Positions 51,106-59,931 of a DNA stretch of 64,000 nt are shown one piece after another. The position numbers and the translations under genes are program-made. The DNA comes from Paenibacillus sp. H1-7 (GTDB lineage Bacteria; Bacillota; Bacilli; Paenibacillales; NBRC-103111): positions 6,945,501-7,009,500 of the forward strand of contig NZ_CP031168.1 of assembly GCF_022354825.1 (NCBI RefSeq). Direction: 5' to 3'. Each line of letters opens with the position of its first letter. The stretch's first letter is position 1. The notes under the pieces are model-generated. The model did no database searches and had not been told where the DNA came from. It worked only from the letters and a program-made list of their open reading frames with translations.

Positions 51106-52092
51106 TCAGGTTTCCCTTTTGACCAGCCGATGCTCAACTATGAGTCTTTTGCTCTGGTTGATTTCCTGCTGCTGTATTTTTTGCAGCAGCAGCTGAACCG
51201 CAGAATGTCCGAGCTCATAGGCCGGTTGGGTAATTGAAGTCAGAGCAGGATTCGTAATTTCCGCGACGTACGTACCGTCGAAGCTGATGATCCCGACCTT
51301 CTCGTCGAGCAGAACCGCGCCGTCCTTGATTCCTTTTAAAATATAGGACGCATGCATGTCGGAATGAGTGATAATCCCGTCGACGGGTACCCCTGCTTGA
51401 ACAAGCTCGTTGATCATGTCCTTCATTTGTCCATAGCCTTTTTTCGGCTGCAGGACAAGCTTGTCCTGAAACGGGATGCCCGCTTCGCCGAGCGCCTCTT
51501 TATAGCCCGCCATCCGGTCCTTGACCGAGCTTGAGTCCTTTGAGCCCGCTACGTAAACGATATGCCTGCAGCCCCGGCTCAGCAGCTCCTTGGCCGCATC
51601 GTAGCCCGCCTTTTTGTTATCTATAGAGACATAGGTAAGGTTAAGGCCGTCAAAATACTCGTTGCACATGACGACGGGGTACCGGTCGTTCAGCTGGCTG
51701 ACGATCTTCTTATTGGCACAGGATGAAATAATGACAATTCCGTCCGCTTGGCTCGTGCTGAGCATCGTTTCGTACGTTTCCCACTCCCGCTCGTTGGCAT
51801 CCGTTGTCCCGATGATGACTTTATAGCCGCTGTTGCGTACGGCTTCGTTCGCCCCTTTCACAATACCTGCATAAAAAGGGTTGGACATCGAAGACATAAC
51901 CAGCACGATTGTGAAGCTGGCTTTTTTCCTTAAGCTTTTGGCCAGCATGTTGGGCTTATAATTCAGCTCCTCGATAGCCTTCAGCACCTTGTTGCGGTTC
52001 AATGTCTTGACCGTCGGATCGTTGTTTAACACCCTCGATACGGTAGCCACGGACACGTCGGCTCTCTGGGCGACTTCTTTTACTGAACTCAT
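51106..52092 (-). CDS. LacI/GalR-family transcriptional regulator
   Basis: A 328-residue repressor: MSSVKEVAQRADVSVATVSR with the hinge helix NKVLKAIEELNYKPN, then a periplasmic-binding-type core (IVLVMSSMSNPFYAGIVKG, DGIITHSDMHA). ATG 52092 fits the family start and has GAGG nine bases before; the longer ORF from 52137 would absorb the operator. It probably represses itself and the downstream GDPD-SBP operon. Effector unknown. Confidence 0.93.
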   Translation of the reverse strand: MSSVKEVAQRADVSVATVSRVLNNDPTVKTLNRNKVLKAIEELNYKPNMLAKSLRKKASFTIVLVMSSMSNPFYAGIVKGANEAVRNSGYKVIIGTTDANEREWETYETMLSTSQADGIVIISSCANKKIVSQLNDRYPVVMCNEYFDGLNLTYVSIDNKKAGYDAAKELLSRGCRHIVYVAGSKDSSSVKDRMAGYKEALGEAGIPFQDKLVLQPKKGYGQMKDMINELVQAGVPVDGIITHSDMHASYILKGIKDGAVLLDEKVGIISFDGTYVAEITNPALTSITQPAYELGHSAVQLLLQKIQQQEINQSKRLIVEHRLVKRET

Positions 52093-52114
52093 AGGCGACA
52101 TCCTCACAAAAAAA

Positions 52115-52124
52115 TAATCGATTA
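52115..52124. promoter_or_regulatory. second LacI-type operator, upstream of its own gene
   Basis: TAATCGATTA is a palindrome; the flanks (ATAATCGATTAC) match the 51069 site in 11 of 12 core bases. It is 23 bases before the regulator start codon, fitting autoregulation. Confidence 0.72.
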
Positions 52125-52337
52125 CAAAATGAAGCATACGGTGAACTAGTTTTAGATTAAATGGACATTGTTATCGGAACGTCAACCGCTTGTAAATCTT
52201 TTTTTAATTTTCCGCTACACTTGCGGATGCTCCTCCGTTTAGTAAAACTATCACAGGATTTTGTACGGCAGCTCCCTTGATTCTCATTTTTCGTTTTTCG
52301 GGGCTCCAGGAATAGCATGCAGCTTGATTACTGGTGG

Positions 52338-52520
52338 ATCGGACACAGCTTCCGCTATTTCGCCAAATCAGGGCCTTTTTTGTACCCTTTCGGACAGAGG
52401 ATCCCTTATTCGCTCAAATTTCGGAATTTTGGGGTGTTGGGGAGGGCAATAACGGATCCTGTGTCCGATAGATCGGCATTTTAACACTTTTTCTAGGGTA
52501 TAACGGATCTGGTGTCCGCA
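52338..52520. repeat. four-part inverted repeat element, copy 2
   Basis: Two direct units (52338-52359 ATCGGACACAGCTTCCGCTATT; 52389-52410) are followed by two inverted units (52448-52469 AATAACGGATCCTGTGTCCGAT, an exact complement of the copy-1 consensus; 52499-52520). Unit starts are 51, 59 and 51 bases apart, against 50, 59 and 51 in the element at 12019. The DNA between units is unrelated in the two copies, so the geometry and the 22-mers are what is conserved. Confidence 0.85.
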
Positions 52521-52794
52521 AGATCGTTGAAATCGGTGAGGGCGGTGTGGAGATCAGCTCGAGGTTAGGATTTTTCTATATCAAAGTGTTTCAACTAGGC
52601 TCAACGTGGACAATACTTAGTCGTTTTCACTAGACTGTCCGACACTCATCACTCAGCTCTCTACTTGAATACACAACTCAGCAATTCACTCCTGCTATAC
52701 CTCGATGAATCGCGAACAATCCAACTTCTTTCATACCTGGCTCTCCAAGATCAGTTCTCCACCCAGCTATCCAATCTGCAATCCCTCCGGCTCC

Positions 52795-53590
52795 ACAACT
52801 CGACTCACCAACCTCAGACAATCCAACTTACCTCCCTCCTGCCCCTCCAATATCAGTCTCCACCCAGCTATCCACCGCACAATCCCTCCGGCTCCACAAC
52901 TCAACTAACCAACCAGACACAATCCTACTCGCTTCTCACCTCGCTCTCCGACAACTCAGCTATCCCCTGGCTATACAATCCGGCTATGCGCTTATGCTTT
53001 ACAACTCGACTCACCAACCTCAGACAATTCAACTTACCTCCCTCCTGCCCCTCCAATATCAGTCTCCACCCAGCTATCCACCGCACAATCCCTCCGGCTC
53101 CACAACTCAACATACCAACCTGACATAATCCTACTCGCTTCCTACCTGACTCTTCGACAATTCAGCTATCCCCTGGCTATACAATCCGGGTATGCGCTTA
53201 TGCTTTACAACTCAACTCACCAACCAGACACAATCCAACTTACCCTCCTGCCCCTCCAATATCAGTTCTCCACCCAGCTATCCAGTCTGCAATCCCTCCG
53301 GCTCTACAGCTCAACTCACCAACCGGACACAATCCTACTCGCTTCTCACCTCACTCTCCGGCAACTCAGCTATCCTCTGGCTATACAATCCGGCTATGCG
53401 CTTATGCTTTACAACTCGACTCACCAACCTTAGACAATCCAACTTACCTCCCTCCTGCCCCTCCAATATCAGCCCTCTACTCTGCTATCCACCGCGCAAT
53501 CCCTCCGGCTCCACAACTCGACTCACCAACCGGACACAATCCTACTCGCTTCTCACCTCACTCTCCGGCAACTCAGCTCACCCCCCAGCT
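52795..53590. repeat. 206-bp higher-order tandem repeat array, about four copies
   Basis: Each unit has two related halves of about 100 bp, both opening ACAACTCRACTCACCAACC. A-type halves begin at 52795, 53001, 53207 and 53411; B-type halves at 52896, 53102, 53306 and 53513. Unit lengths are 206, 206 and 204. A degenerate further half precedes from about 52672. The plus strand is very G-poor and C/T/A-rich. Unit length is not a multiple of 3, so a repeated protein is not encoded. It fills the gap between the LacI and EcsC-like genes. Confidence 0.88.
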
Positions 53591-53757
53591 ATACGTACAA
53601 TCCAGCTATCCACCCTACATCCAACTATTAACATCACCTCACCTCAGTACTAAGCTCACGTTTCTCGACACACAATAGAAAAAAGTCCCTATTCCGGGCT
53701 GCAGTGAATCCTGCACGCCGGCTTCTGCGTATAGTTGGACAAAAGGAGTGATGCCGC

Positions 53758-54609
53758 ATGACCGAAAGCCGGGAACAGCTGCAGCAAGAGCTTCAGCTGA
53801 TTGTAAAATGGGAACGTGAGCAGAAGGATTTGTGGTTTTGGGAAAAACTCGGGCGACTCCCTTTTGCTCTGCTGGATAAATGGACACCGCGAGTGATCCA
53901 GGACAAAATAGGGACGGCCTTGAATGAGATCGGCAAGTTCATCCAAACCGGAGGGAGCTACCTCGTTTCGGAGAAAACGATTTTGGAGAAGCTTCAACAG
54001 GAAGCCCGGAGGAGCGGCGAAAGGATAATACCGGAGGGAGTCCTGCCGGCCGATACGCCCTTGTTCTTGACACTGCCGGAGGCAAAAGAGCTCTCTCTTG
54101 CCGTAATGAACCGCGTGGCCGACGGGCTTCGAGACAGCAGGTCAACGATAGCTACCGTACAGGGGGCTACTACGGGATTCGGCGGAGTGTTTACTCTAGC
54201 GGTTGACATTCCGGCGATGCTCGGATTGTCGTTGAAGCTGCTGCAGGAGCTGGCCGTCTGCTACGGCTTTGATCCGAAGGACGAGAAGGAACGGATGTTC
54301 ATTGTCAAATGCCTCCAGTTCTCCTCATCGGATATCGTGGGCAAAAAGGCCATTCTGGAAGAATTGGCCGAATACGACAACCGGAGCAGCGACGTTCAAG
54401 TGATGAGCCAGCTGCAGGGCTGGCGCGAAGTCGTCACCGTGTACCGGGATAATTTCGGCTTGAAGAAGCTGTTCCAGCTTGTCCCGATTGCAGGAGCTTT
54501 GTTCGGTGCCTACGCGAACCGCGATGCCTTGCTGCAAGTCGCAGAAGCGGGCACCATGCTGTACCGCAAGCGCAGAATACTCGAGCGGTTGAACTCAAAC
54601 CCGATCTAA
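53758..54609 (+). CDS. EcsC-family protein
   Basis: A 283-residue protein with the EcsC core: ATTGFGGVFTLAVDIPAM followed by LLQELAVCYGFDP. In Bacillus, EcsC is the third gene of the ecsABC transporter operon, but many stand-alone homologues of unknown role exist. It is flanked by the repeat array, not by a transporter. AAAGGAG precedes the ATG. Confidence 0.85.
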   Translation: MTESREQLQQELQLIVKWEREQKDLWFWEKLGRLPFALLDKWTPRVIQDKIGTALNEIGKFIQTGGSYLVSEKTILEKLQQEARRSGERIIPEGVLPADTPLFLTLPEAKELSLAVMNRVADGLRDSRSTIATVQGATTGFGGVFTLAVDIPAMLGLSLKLLQELAVCYGFDPKDEKERMFIVKCLQFSSSDIVGKKAILEELAEYDNRSSDVQVMSQLQGWREVVTVYRDNFGLKKLFQLVPIAGALFGAYANRDALLQVAEAGTMLYRKRRILERLNSNPI

Positions 54610-54683
54610 GCCCGACGAGCGAATGGCCTCTTCGGACGTTAGAATCGTCGATTGCTTGCCGGCGAAAATAACATGCTCCAACA

Positions 54684-54724
54684 CAAAAAACCGGCTCCCT
54701 TTGCAGACAAAGGGAAACCGGCTT
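54684..54724 (-). terminator. terminator of the GNAT gene
   Basis: ACCGGCTCCCTTTG pairs with CAAAGGGAAACCGG around CAGA; the A run at 54685-54690 is the T tail on the minus strand. Confidence 0.85.
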
Positions 54725-54740
54725 CTCTCCATGTACGGAC

Positions 54741-55739
54741 TTATTTACGTACATTGCGAACCATTTTATAAAATCCCGGAACCGGCTTGTAGCCGAGCTT
54801 CCGGTTGATCGCCAGCATCGGGGCGTTCAACGAATCGTTGTGGGTGCGGATGTACCGGTAACCCCGCTGCCGAGCGACCTCAATCGAACGCCGCTTCAAG
54901 GCTGTCGCTACGCCTCGGGAGCGGTAATCCCGGTCAACGCAGGTGTACTCGTTGTACAGGCTTTGCGTAGCGGGTATTGCGATCAGCTCCACCGCTCCGA
55001 CCGGCCGGAGACCGTCCAACGCGAGCAGAACGAGCGACGGATCGAAGTCCTTCCGGTCTACCGCCCATTTGCGCCATTCGCTGTACCACATGAACTCCCC
55101 TTCCGCCCCGGGAATATCAGGATTGGTTTGCCGGTACAGCTCATACAAGGCACGCTCCGCTTCCTCCCCCGGAAGCTCCGCCAACGTTGCAAATCGAATC
55201 CCGTTCTCCGCCGAAACGGCAGTCACAGCCGCTGCCGCAGACTCAGCCTCGTCGAAAGAATAACGCTCCAGCTCGATCAACGACTCGAAACGGTGCCGCT
55301 CCACCGCAAAGCCCCTTACCTCGGCGAATCGCAAGGAATCCGGCTCGCTGTCGCGCACATCGTAGACGACACAATCTGCACCAGCCTTCTGCACATACGC
55401 TTCCAGCGTCTCGTAGATCGCGCCGCCTATTCCGGAGCGTCTTTTGGCCGGGTCGACGATAATATTGCAGAACAGCGTACCTGCGGGCGACCATGGCGCC
55501 CGCCATGCAATGCCATAGCCGGCAATTTGACCTTTGCCGTCCAGGGCGACATAGCGGATGCGGTCATGCCCTGCAAGCCGCCCGTCGTCGTCACGGCTCA
55601 ACGAGCCTATGAGCGGAATATTCGCATCCTCTTCCTGCAGCCGTTCCACCGTCATCGGCTCGGAATAATGCAGACTCATCAATCGGGCAACACCCTCGTA
55701 GTCGTCCGGTACCTTCATCGTTCGAATGACAAAGCTCAT
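54741..55739 (-). CDS. double GNAT N-acetyltransferase
   Basis: A 332-residue protein with two GNAT domains, about 1-160 and 175-332. Acetyl-CoA-binding motifs are RRSGIGGAIYE in the first and RSRGVATALKRRSIEVA in the second, the second followed by NRKLGYKPVPGFY. Both halves look intact. Tandem GNATs of this type resemble mycothiol-synthase-like or antibiotic-acetylating proteins, but substrate is unknown. GAAGGGGG precedes the ATG. Confidence 0.88.
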   Translation of the reverse strand: MSFVIRTMKVPDDYEGVARLMSLHYSEPMTVERLQEEDANIPLIGSLSRDDDGRLAGHDRIRYVALDGKGQIAGYGIAWRAPWSPAGTLFCNIIVDPAKRRSGIGGAIYETLEAYVQKAGADCVVYDVRDSEPDSLRFAEVRGFAVERHRFESLIELERYSFDEAESAAAAVTAVSAENGIRFATLAELPGEEAERALYELYRQTNPDIPGAEGEFMWYSEWRKWAVDRKDFDPSLVLLALDGLRPVGAVELIAIPATQSLYNEYTCVDRDYRSRGVATALKRRSIEVARQRGYRYIRTHNDSLNAPMLAINRKLGYKPVPGFYKMVRNVRK

Positions 55740-55841
55740 CTTCCTTCCCCCTTCAGTTCTTCCTTTTCTTTACATTACCACGAGCTGAAGGGGTTTGGTT
55801 CGGAGAAAACAATTATATCGGGAGTTTACTCGCTGCCCGAC

Positions 55842-55874
55842 GTCCTGATGTCCTGAAGTCCTGACATGACGTCC
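55842..55874. repeat. short 8-bp tandem repeat
   Basis: GTCCTGAN occurs three times at 8-bp period (55842, 55850, 55858), followed by an offset GTCCT at 55871. It lies in the 174-bp gap before the sulfatase 3' end. Probably a slippage product. Confidence 0.5.
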
Positions 55875-55913
55875 TAAAACTATGCCGTCTTATATTCACC
55901 ATTCATGCAACCA

Positions 55914-57380
55914 TTACAAAATATGAATTAAACAAGCCTGCGGCGTCCGGCCCGCTATCAGCCGGCCCTGATCGACGTATCCCTCTTCTCGTCCGTCGAG
56001 CTCTCCGATCAATCGCTCTCTCCATAGCGCGATCCTCTCCTCCCGCCCGGGTTGAGCGGCCAAATTGACGAGCTCCTGCGGGTCGCTGCTCAAGTCGAAC
56101 AGCTGCTCCTCCCCGGACTGGGAGTACCAAATATATTTCTCGCGCCCGTTCGTCACGTAATGATTGGACAGCGCTCCGAAGGCATGCTCCCCATGAATGT
56201 ATTCGCGCCATCGCCCTGCCGTCTCCTTACGGCACAGCGGCAGCAGGCTGCTCCCGTCGACGGATTCCGGAACCGGAGCTCCGGCTGCATCGAGCAGCGT
56301 CGGCATAATGTCGCGCAGCTCGACCACCTCATCGACGACCGCCCCCTTCCGGAAACCGAGGCTTCCGCTCGGATCGTAGACGAGGAACGGGATCTTCGCG
56401 CTGCCTTCATAAGGGAGCGCTTTGCGATAGAAATGATGGTCGCCGATCATTTCGCCGTGATCGGAAGTGAAGGCGATCAGCGTGTTGCGGAGAACGCCGT
56501 ATTCCTGAAGCGCGTTCAAGAGCCTTCCGATCTGGTCATCAATATGGGTGATCAGGGCATAATAGGCGGCCCTCGCCCGGTTCAGCCTGCGTGCCGGTAC
56601 TTCACCGAATATCGTCGTCGGGTCGCTGGACCCGCTGCCTCCTCCCATCCGCTCCACCCAATCGCCCACAGGCGGATCGGGCATCTCCAGGTCCTTGTAC
56701 ATATCGAAGTAGGCCTGTGGCGGGTCAAGCGGAGAGTGTGGCCGCACGAAGGACGTCCACAGGAAAAACGGCTTGCCCGGATCCCGCCTCCGCAGGAAAT
56801 CAATCGACTGGGATACCGTCCAGTTCGTCGGATGCATATGCTCCGGCAAATGCCATGGCCGCGTAACCGTCGATGCGTTGCAATCCAAGCCGAGATCGGT
56901 AATATCGTGGTGCGCCCCTGCCGTCTCCCTAAGCCAGCGCAAATAATCGTCGCATTCGTCGAACTGCTGATTGGCTAACGTGCTGTGCTTGTCGCGGTAA
57001 TAATGGAAATAACCGTCATGAAGCACGACGTTATGAAATCCGCACAAGCTGCGTGTCGGGTACACGTGCATCTTCCCGACGCATTGCGTGTGATACCCCG
57101 CCTTTGCAAGCTCGCCAGGCAGCGTGTGCTCATAATTCCATGGCACACGATCCTGATACCCGACCCGGCCATGCGAACGCTGGCTCATGCCGGTAAAAAT
57201 AGCCGCCCTCGCCGGTATGCACGTCGGAGTCGCCGCATAGGCGCTTCGGAATAGCACGCCAGATCGGGCCAGGCTATCCAGATTCGGGGTCTCGACAATC
57301 GGATGGTCCATTACGCTGAGACAATCCCACCTCATCTGATCAACCGTAATGAGCAAAATATTAGGGCGCTGCTGCTGCAA
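55914..57380 (-). CDS. sulfatase (Cys-type, formylglycine-dependent)
   Basis: A 488-residue sulfatase. The metal motif is NILLITVDQMRWDC, the active site CIPARAAIFTGM (Cys54) and the central metal motif FTSDHGEMIGDH. It is of a different subgroup from the one at 30700 (CTPSR). No signal peptide. Start: TTG 57380 has AAAGGAG nine bases before; ATG 57425 has no good site. Last gene of the LplB-YtcP-SBP operon, so it probably desulfates the imported sugar. Confidence 0.9.
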   Translation of the reverse strand: MQQQRPNILLITVDQMRWDCLSVMDHPIVETPNLDSLARSGVLFRSAYAATPTCIPARAAIFTGMSQRSHGRVGYQDRVPWNYEHTLPGELAKAGYHTQCVGKMHVYPTRSLCGFHNVVLHDGYFHYYRDKHSTLANQQFDECDDYLRWLRETAGAHHDITDLGLDCNASTVTRPWHLPEHMHPTNWTVSQSIDFLRRRDPGKPFFLWTSFVRPHSPLDPPQAYFDMYKDLEMPDPPVGDWVERMGGGSGSSDPTTIFGEVPARRLNRARAAYYALITHIDDQIGRLLNALQEYGVLRNTLIAFTSDHGEMIGDHHFYRKALPYEGSAKIPFLVYDPSGSLGFRKGAVVDEVVELRDIMPTLLDAAGAPVPESVDGSSLLPLCRKETAGRWREYIHGEHAFGALSNHYVTNGREKYIWYSQSGEEQLFDLSSDPQELVNLAAQPGREERIALWRERLIGELDGREEGYVDQGRLIAGRTPQACLIHIL

Positions 57381-57455
57381 TCGAAATCGCTCCTTTCCTC
57401 TCCTGAACATGAGGAAGCAAGCCATAGAGCCTGCCTCCCCGGAGTGTCGGCCGTT

Positions 57456-59021
57456 TTATTTTTTAAGCTTTTTCCATTCCTCGTTCGCCTGCTTCTCGAT
57501 CTGCTGTCCGCCCTGCTGATAATATTTTTGCACGAATTCATCATGCTTCTCAACAGGCCAGACGCCGGTAATAATCTTGATGAGATATTCCGGCCACAGC
57601 TTGGATTCGAGGTCCGGATAATCCAGCTCCGCCTGCACCGTTCTCCACAGCTGGTTAGGGATGACATGCTTCCCGGCCAGCTCAAGCGCCGAACGGACAT
57701 CCGGCGTCGTCCAGCGCCGGTCAATAATGAACACCATCCGCACCGGGTTCGAATATCCGCGCTTATACAGATCGGCATAGCTGACCTTTTGCGTAATCGT
57801 ATTGCTGGCCTTATCGTAGGTGAAGTCTTTGCCTTCAATCCCGTACGTAATGTAGTTGAAGCCGCCGTTCTCGCCATCCGTAGCCATCCATTCAAGGAAT
57901 TGGAACAGCTTCTCCGGATTTTGCGCCTTGGCCGACAAGGCACGAAGGGGAGCCGATGCGGCTGCATTCGTTTCCGGGAACCCTTGCTTTCCGCCCGGGC
58001 CCTTCGGCGGCGCAATCAGAGCGAGCTTCGCTGATGGGGTTGCCTTAGCCAGCGAGCCTGCAACCGGATTCGCCTGCGGGTTGATCAAATAGCCGTCGTC
58101 TTCCCAGACGCCGATCTTGGAGCCGACCACTTTTTCCTCCAGCTGCTTTCTTTCCGTGACCGGGAAGTCGGGATCGATCAGCCCTTCCTTGTACCACTGC
58201 TGAAGGACGGCGAGCGCCTGCTTCGTTTCCGGCAGCACCATCCCTTTCTTGATTTGGCCGCCGCTCTCCATCCAATGGGTCGGTGCAATGCCGAACGCAC
58301 CGAAGATGGAGCGGAATTGCGTCAGCTGCGCCTGGCTCGTCTGGATCGTCTTCGTGGCGCCGAAGCCGACCGTGTCGTTTTTGCCGTTTTTGTCCGGGTC
58401 CTGGGTGACGAACGCCTTCAGCACGTCGTGCAGCTCGTCAACCGTTGTCGGCTGCTTCAGCTTCAAATTGTCGAGCCAATCCTGCCGGACCAGGACGGAG
58501 GTAACGCTCGGCGTGTTGAAGGCTTCCGGCCGCGTTCCGTTCGGAACCGCATAAATTTTGCCGTTGTAGGTCACCTGATCCCAGTAAGCCTTCGGAATCG
58601 ATTGAACCAGATTCGGCGTTTTCTTCAAATACTCGTCGATCGGCTTCACGAGCCCCTGCTCGATGAACCGGGACAGCGTCTTCGCATCAATATCGAAATA
58701 ATCCGGCAGCTCGCCTGAGGATGCAAGCAGGTTCAGCTTGGTCGTATATTCGTCTCCCGTCGCTATGGTCACCTTATAATCGACGCCTTTAACGCCTGAC
58801 TTCTCCAGCGCTTTAATAATTTCCTGCTTGGCTTCGCCGCCATCGGCGGGATATTCCGGGAAGCCGCCGTTGCGGAGAAATTGAAACGTAACCGGCTTTT
58901 CGCCTTTGGCCGCTGCGGAATCCGTTTTCCCCCCCGCAGGTTCATTGCCGCTGCAGGCAGCCAAAGCCAGTGTGAGAGCCGGAATACTGGCGAAGACAAG
59001 CAAAGCTTTCATTTTTTTCAT
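57456..59021 (-). CDS. sugar ABC transporter solute-binding lipoprotein (LipO-like)
   Basis: A 521-residue binding protein with lipobox LAAC (Cys23), typical of the long binding proteins that accompany LplB/YtcP permeases and bind oligosaccharides such as uronic-acid-containing ones. GGGGAGG precedes the ATG. It follows the permeases rather than preceding them, as in lpl operons it may vary. Confidence 0.92.
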   Translation of the reverse strand: MKKMKALLVFASIPALTLALAACSGNEPAGGKTDSAAAKGEKPVTFQFLRNGGFPEYPADGGEAKQEIIKALEKSGVKGVDYKVTIATGDEYTTKLNLLASSGELPDYFDIDAKTLSRFIEQGLVKPIDEYLKKTPNLVQSIPKAYWDQVTYNGKIYAVPNGTRPEAFNTPSVTSVLVRQDWLDNLKLKQPTTVDELHDVLKAFVTQDPDKNGKNDTVGFGATKTIQTSQAQLTQFRSIFGAFGIAPTHWMESGGQIKKGMVLPETKQALAVLQQWYKEGLIDPDFPVTERKQLEEKVVGSKIGVWEDDGYLINPQANPVAGSLAKATPSAKLALIAPPKGPGGKQGFPETNAAASAPLRALSAKAQNPEKLFQFLEWMATDGENGGFNYITYGIEGKDFTYDKASNTITQKVSYADLYKRGYSNPVRMVFIIDRRWTTPDVRSALELAGKHVIPNQLWRTVQAELDYPDLESKLWPEYLIKIITGVWPVEKHDEFVQKYYQQGGQQIEKQANEEWKKLKK

Positions 59022-59063
59022 CGAAAGACCTCCCCTAAAAATTGCCGTTTGAAATGGTACGAG

Positions 59064-59924
59064 CTACGATTTTACCGAACCCAGCATGACGCCCTTCGTA
59101 AAATACCGCTGCAGGAACGGATACACGGCTACAATAGGCAAAATGGACACCATAATGGTGGCGGCGATAACCGACTCCGTCGTCGTATCGTCGAGCTGGC
59201 CCAATTGTTGAGCGATCTCCTGTCCGGCAACGATTTGTCTTAAGAGAAGCGGCAGCGTCGTGAGAGACTGGTCGTTCAAATAAATCATCGATTGAAAGAA
59301 ATTGTTCCACAGCGAGACGGCGACCCATAAGGCTAAGGTGGCCAGCACCGGCTTGCACAGAGGCAGAATGATCGATACATAAATCCGGATCGGGTTCGCC
59401 CCGTCCATCATGGCCGACTCTTCGATTTCCTCGGGAATCGCCCGGATAAAGTTCAGCATAATGATCATGTTGAAGCCTGAAGACAAATTCAGCGCAATAA
59501 CCGCCCATAGCGAATTTAGTAAGCCCAATTGCTTGACGACCATATAGGTCGGGATTAATCCGCCGCTAAAAATCATCGTAAACACGATAAGCAGCAGAAA
59601 CATATTTTTCATCGGCAGCGTCCGTTTGGCCAAGGCATAGGCAGCGCTGGAAGTCACTAGCAAATGCAGCAGCGTGCCTGCAATCGTAATGAAGATGGTA
59701 TTGCCGTATGCGACCCATATATAGACCGAATCCAAAATATGGGTGTACGCCGTCCATGTGAACTCTCTCGGCCACAGAAACAGTCCGCCCCGCATCGCCT
59801 CGTCCCGAGAACTTAACGATAACGAGATTTCTCTCCATAACGGATACAGGGATATGACACTCAGCAGAATGAGAAACGCTGCATTTCCCGCATCGAACAA
59901 TCTGGATGCAAAGCTTTTTTTCAT
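59064..59924 (-). CDS. sugar ABC transporter permease (YtcP-like)
   Basis: A 286-residue permease with six membrane segments and coupling loop EEIEESAMMDGANPIRIYVS. ATG 59924 has GAGG before it; GTG 59930 overlaps the site. Pairs with the LplB-like permease ending 7 bases earlier. Confidence 0.93.
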   Translation of the reverse strand: MKKSFASRLFDAGNAAFLILLSVISLYPLWREISLSLSSRDEAMRGGLFLWPREFTWTAYTHILDSVYIWVAYGNTIFITIAGTLLHLLVTSSAAYALAKRTLPMKNMFLLLIVFTMIFSGGLIPTYMVVKQLGLLNSLWAVIALNLSSGFNMIIMLNFIRAIPEEIEESAMMDGANPIRIYVSIILPLCKPVLATLALWVAVSLWNNFFQSMIYLNDQSLTTLPLLLRQIVAGQEIAQQLGQLDDTTTESVIAATIMVSILPIVAVYPFLQRYFTKGVMLGSVKS

Positions 59925-59931
59925 AAGCACC

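Noticed and set aside
52338..53590. CRISPR array
   Set aside because: Repeats are long, imperfect and contiguous, or in inverted pairs; there are no unique spacers of constant size between identical repeats and no cas genes.
52665..53653. ORFs of 152-153 residues on the plus strand with Leu/Ser/Thr-rich repeats
   Set aside because: They read through the 206-bp tandem repeats, whose period is not a multiple of 3, so the frame shifts between units; there is no ribosome site and composition follows the repeat.
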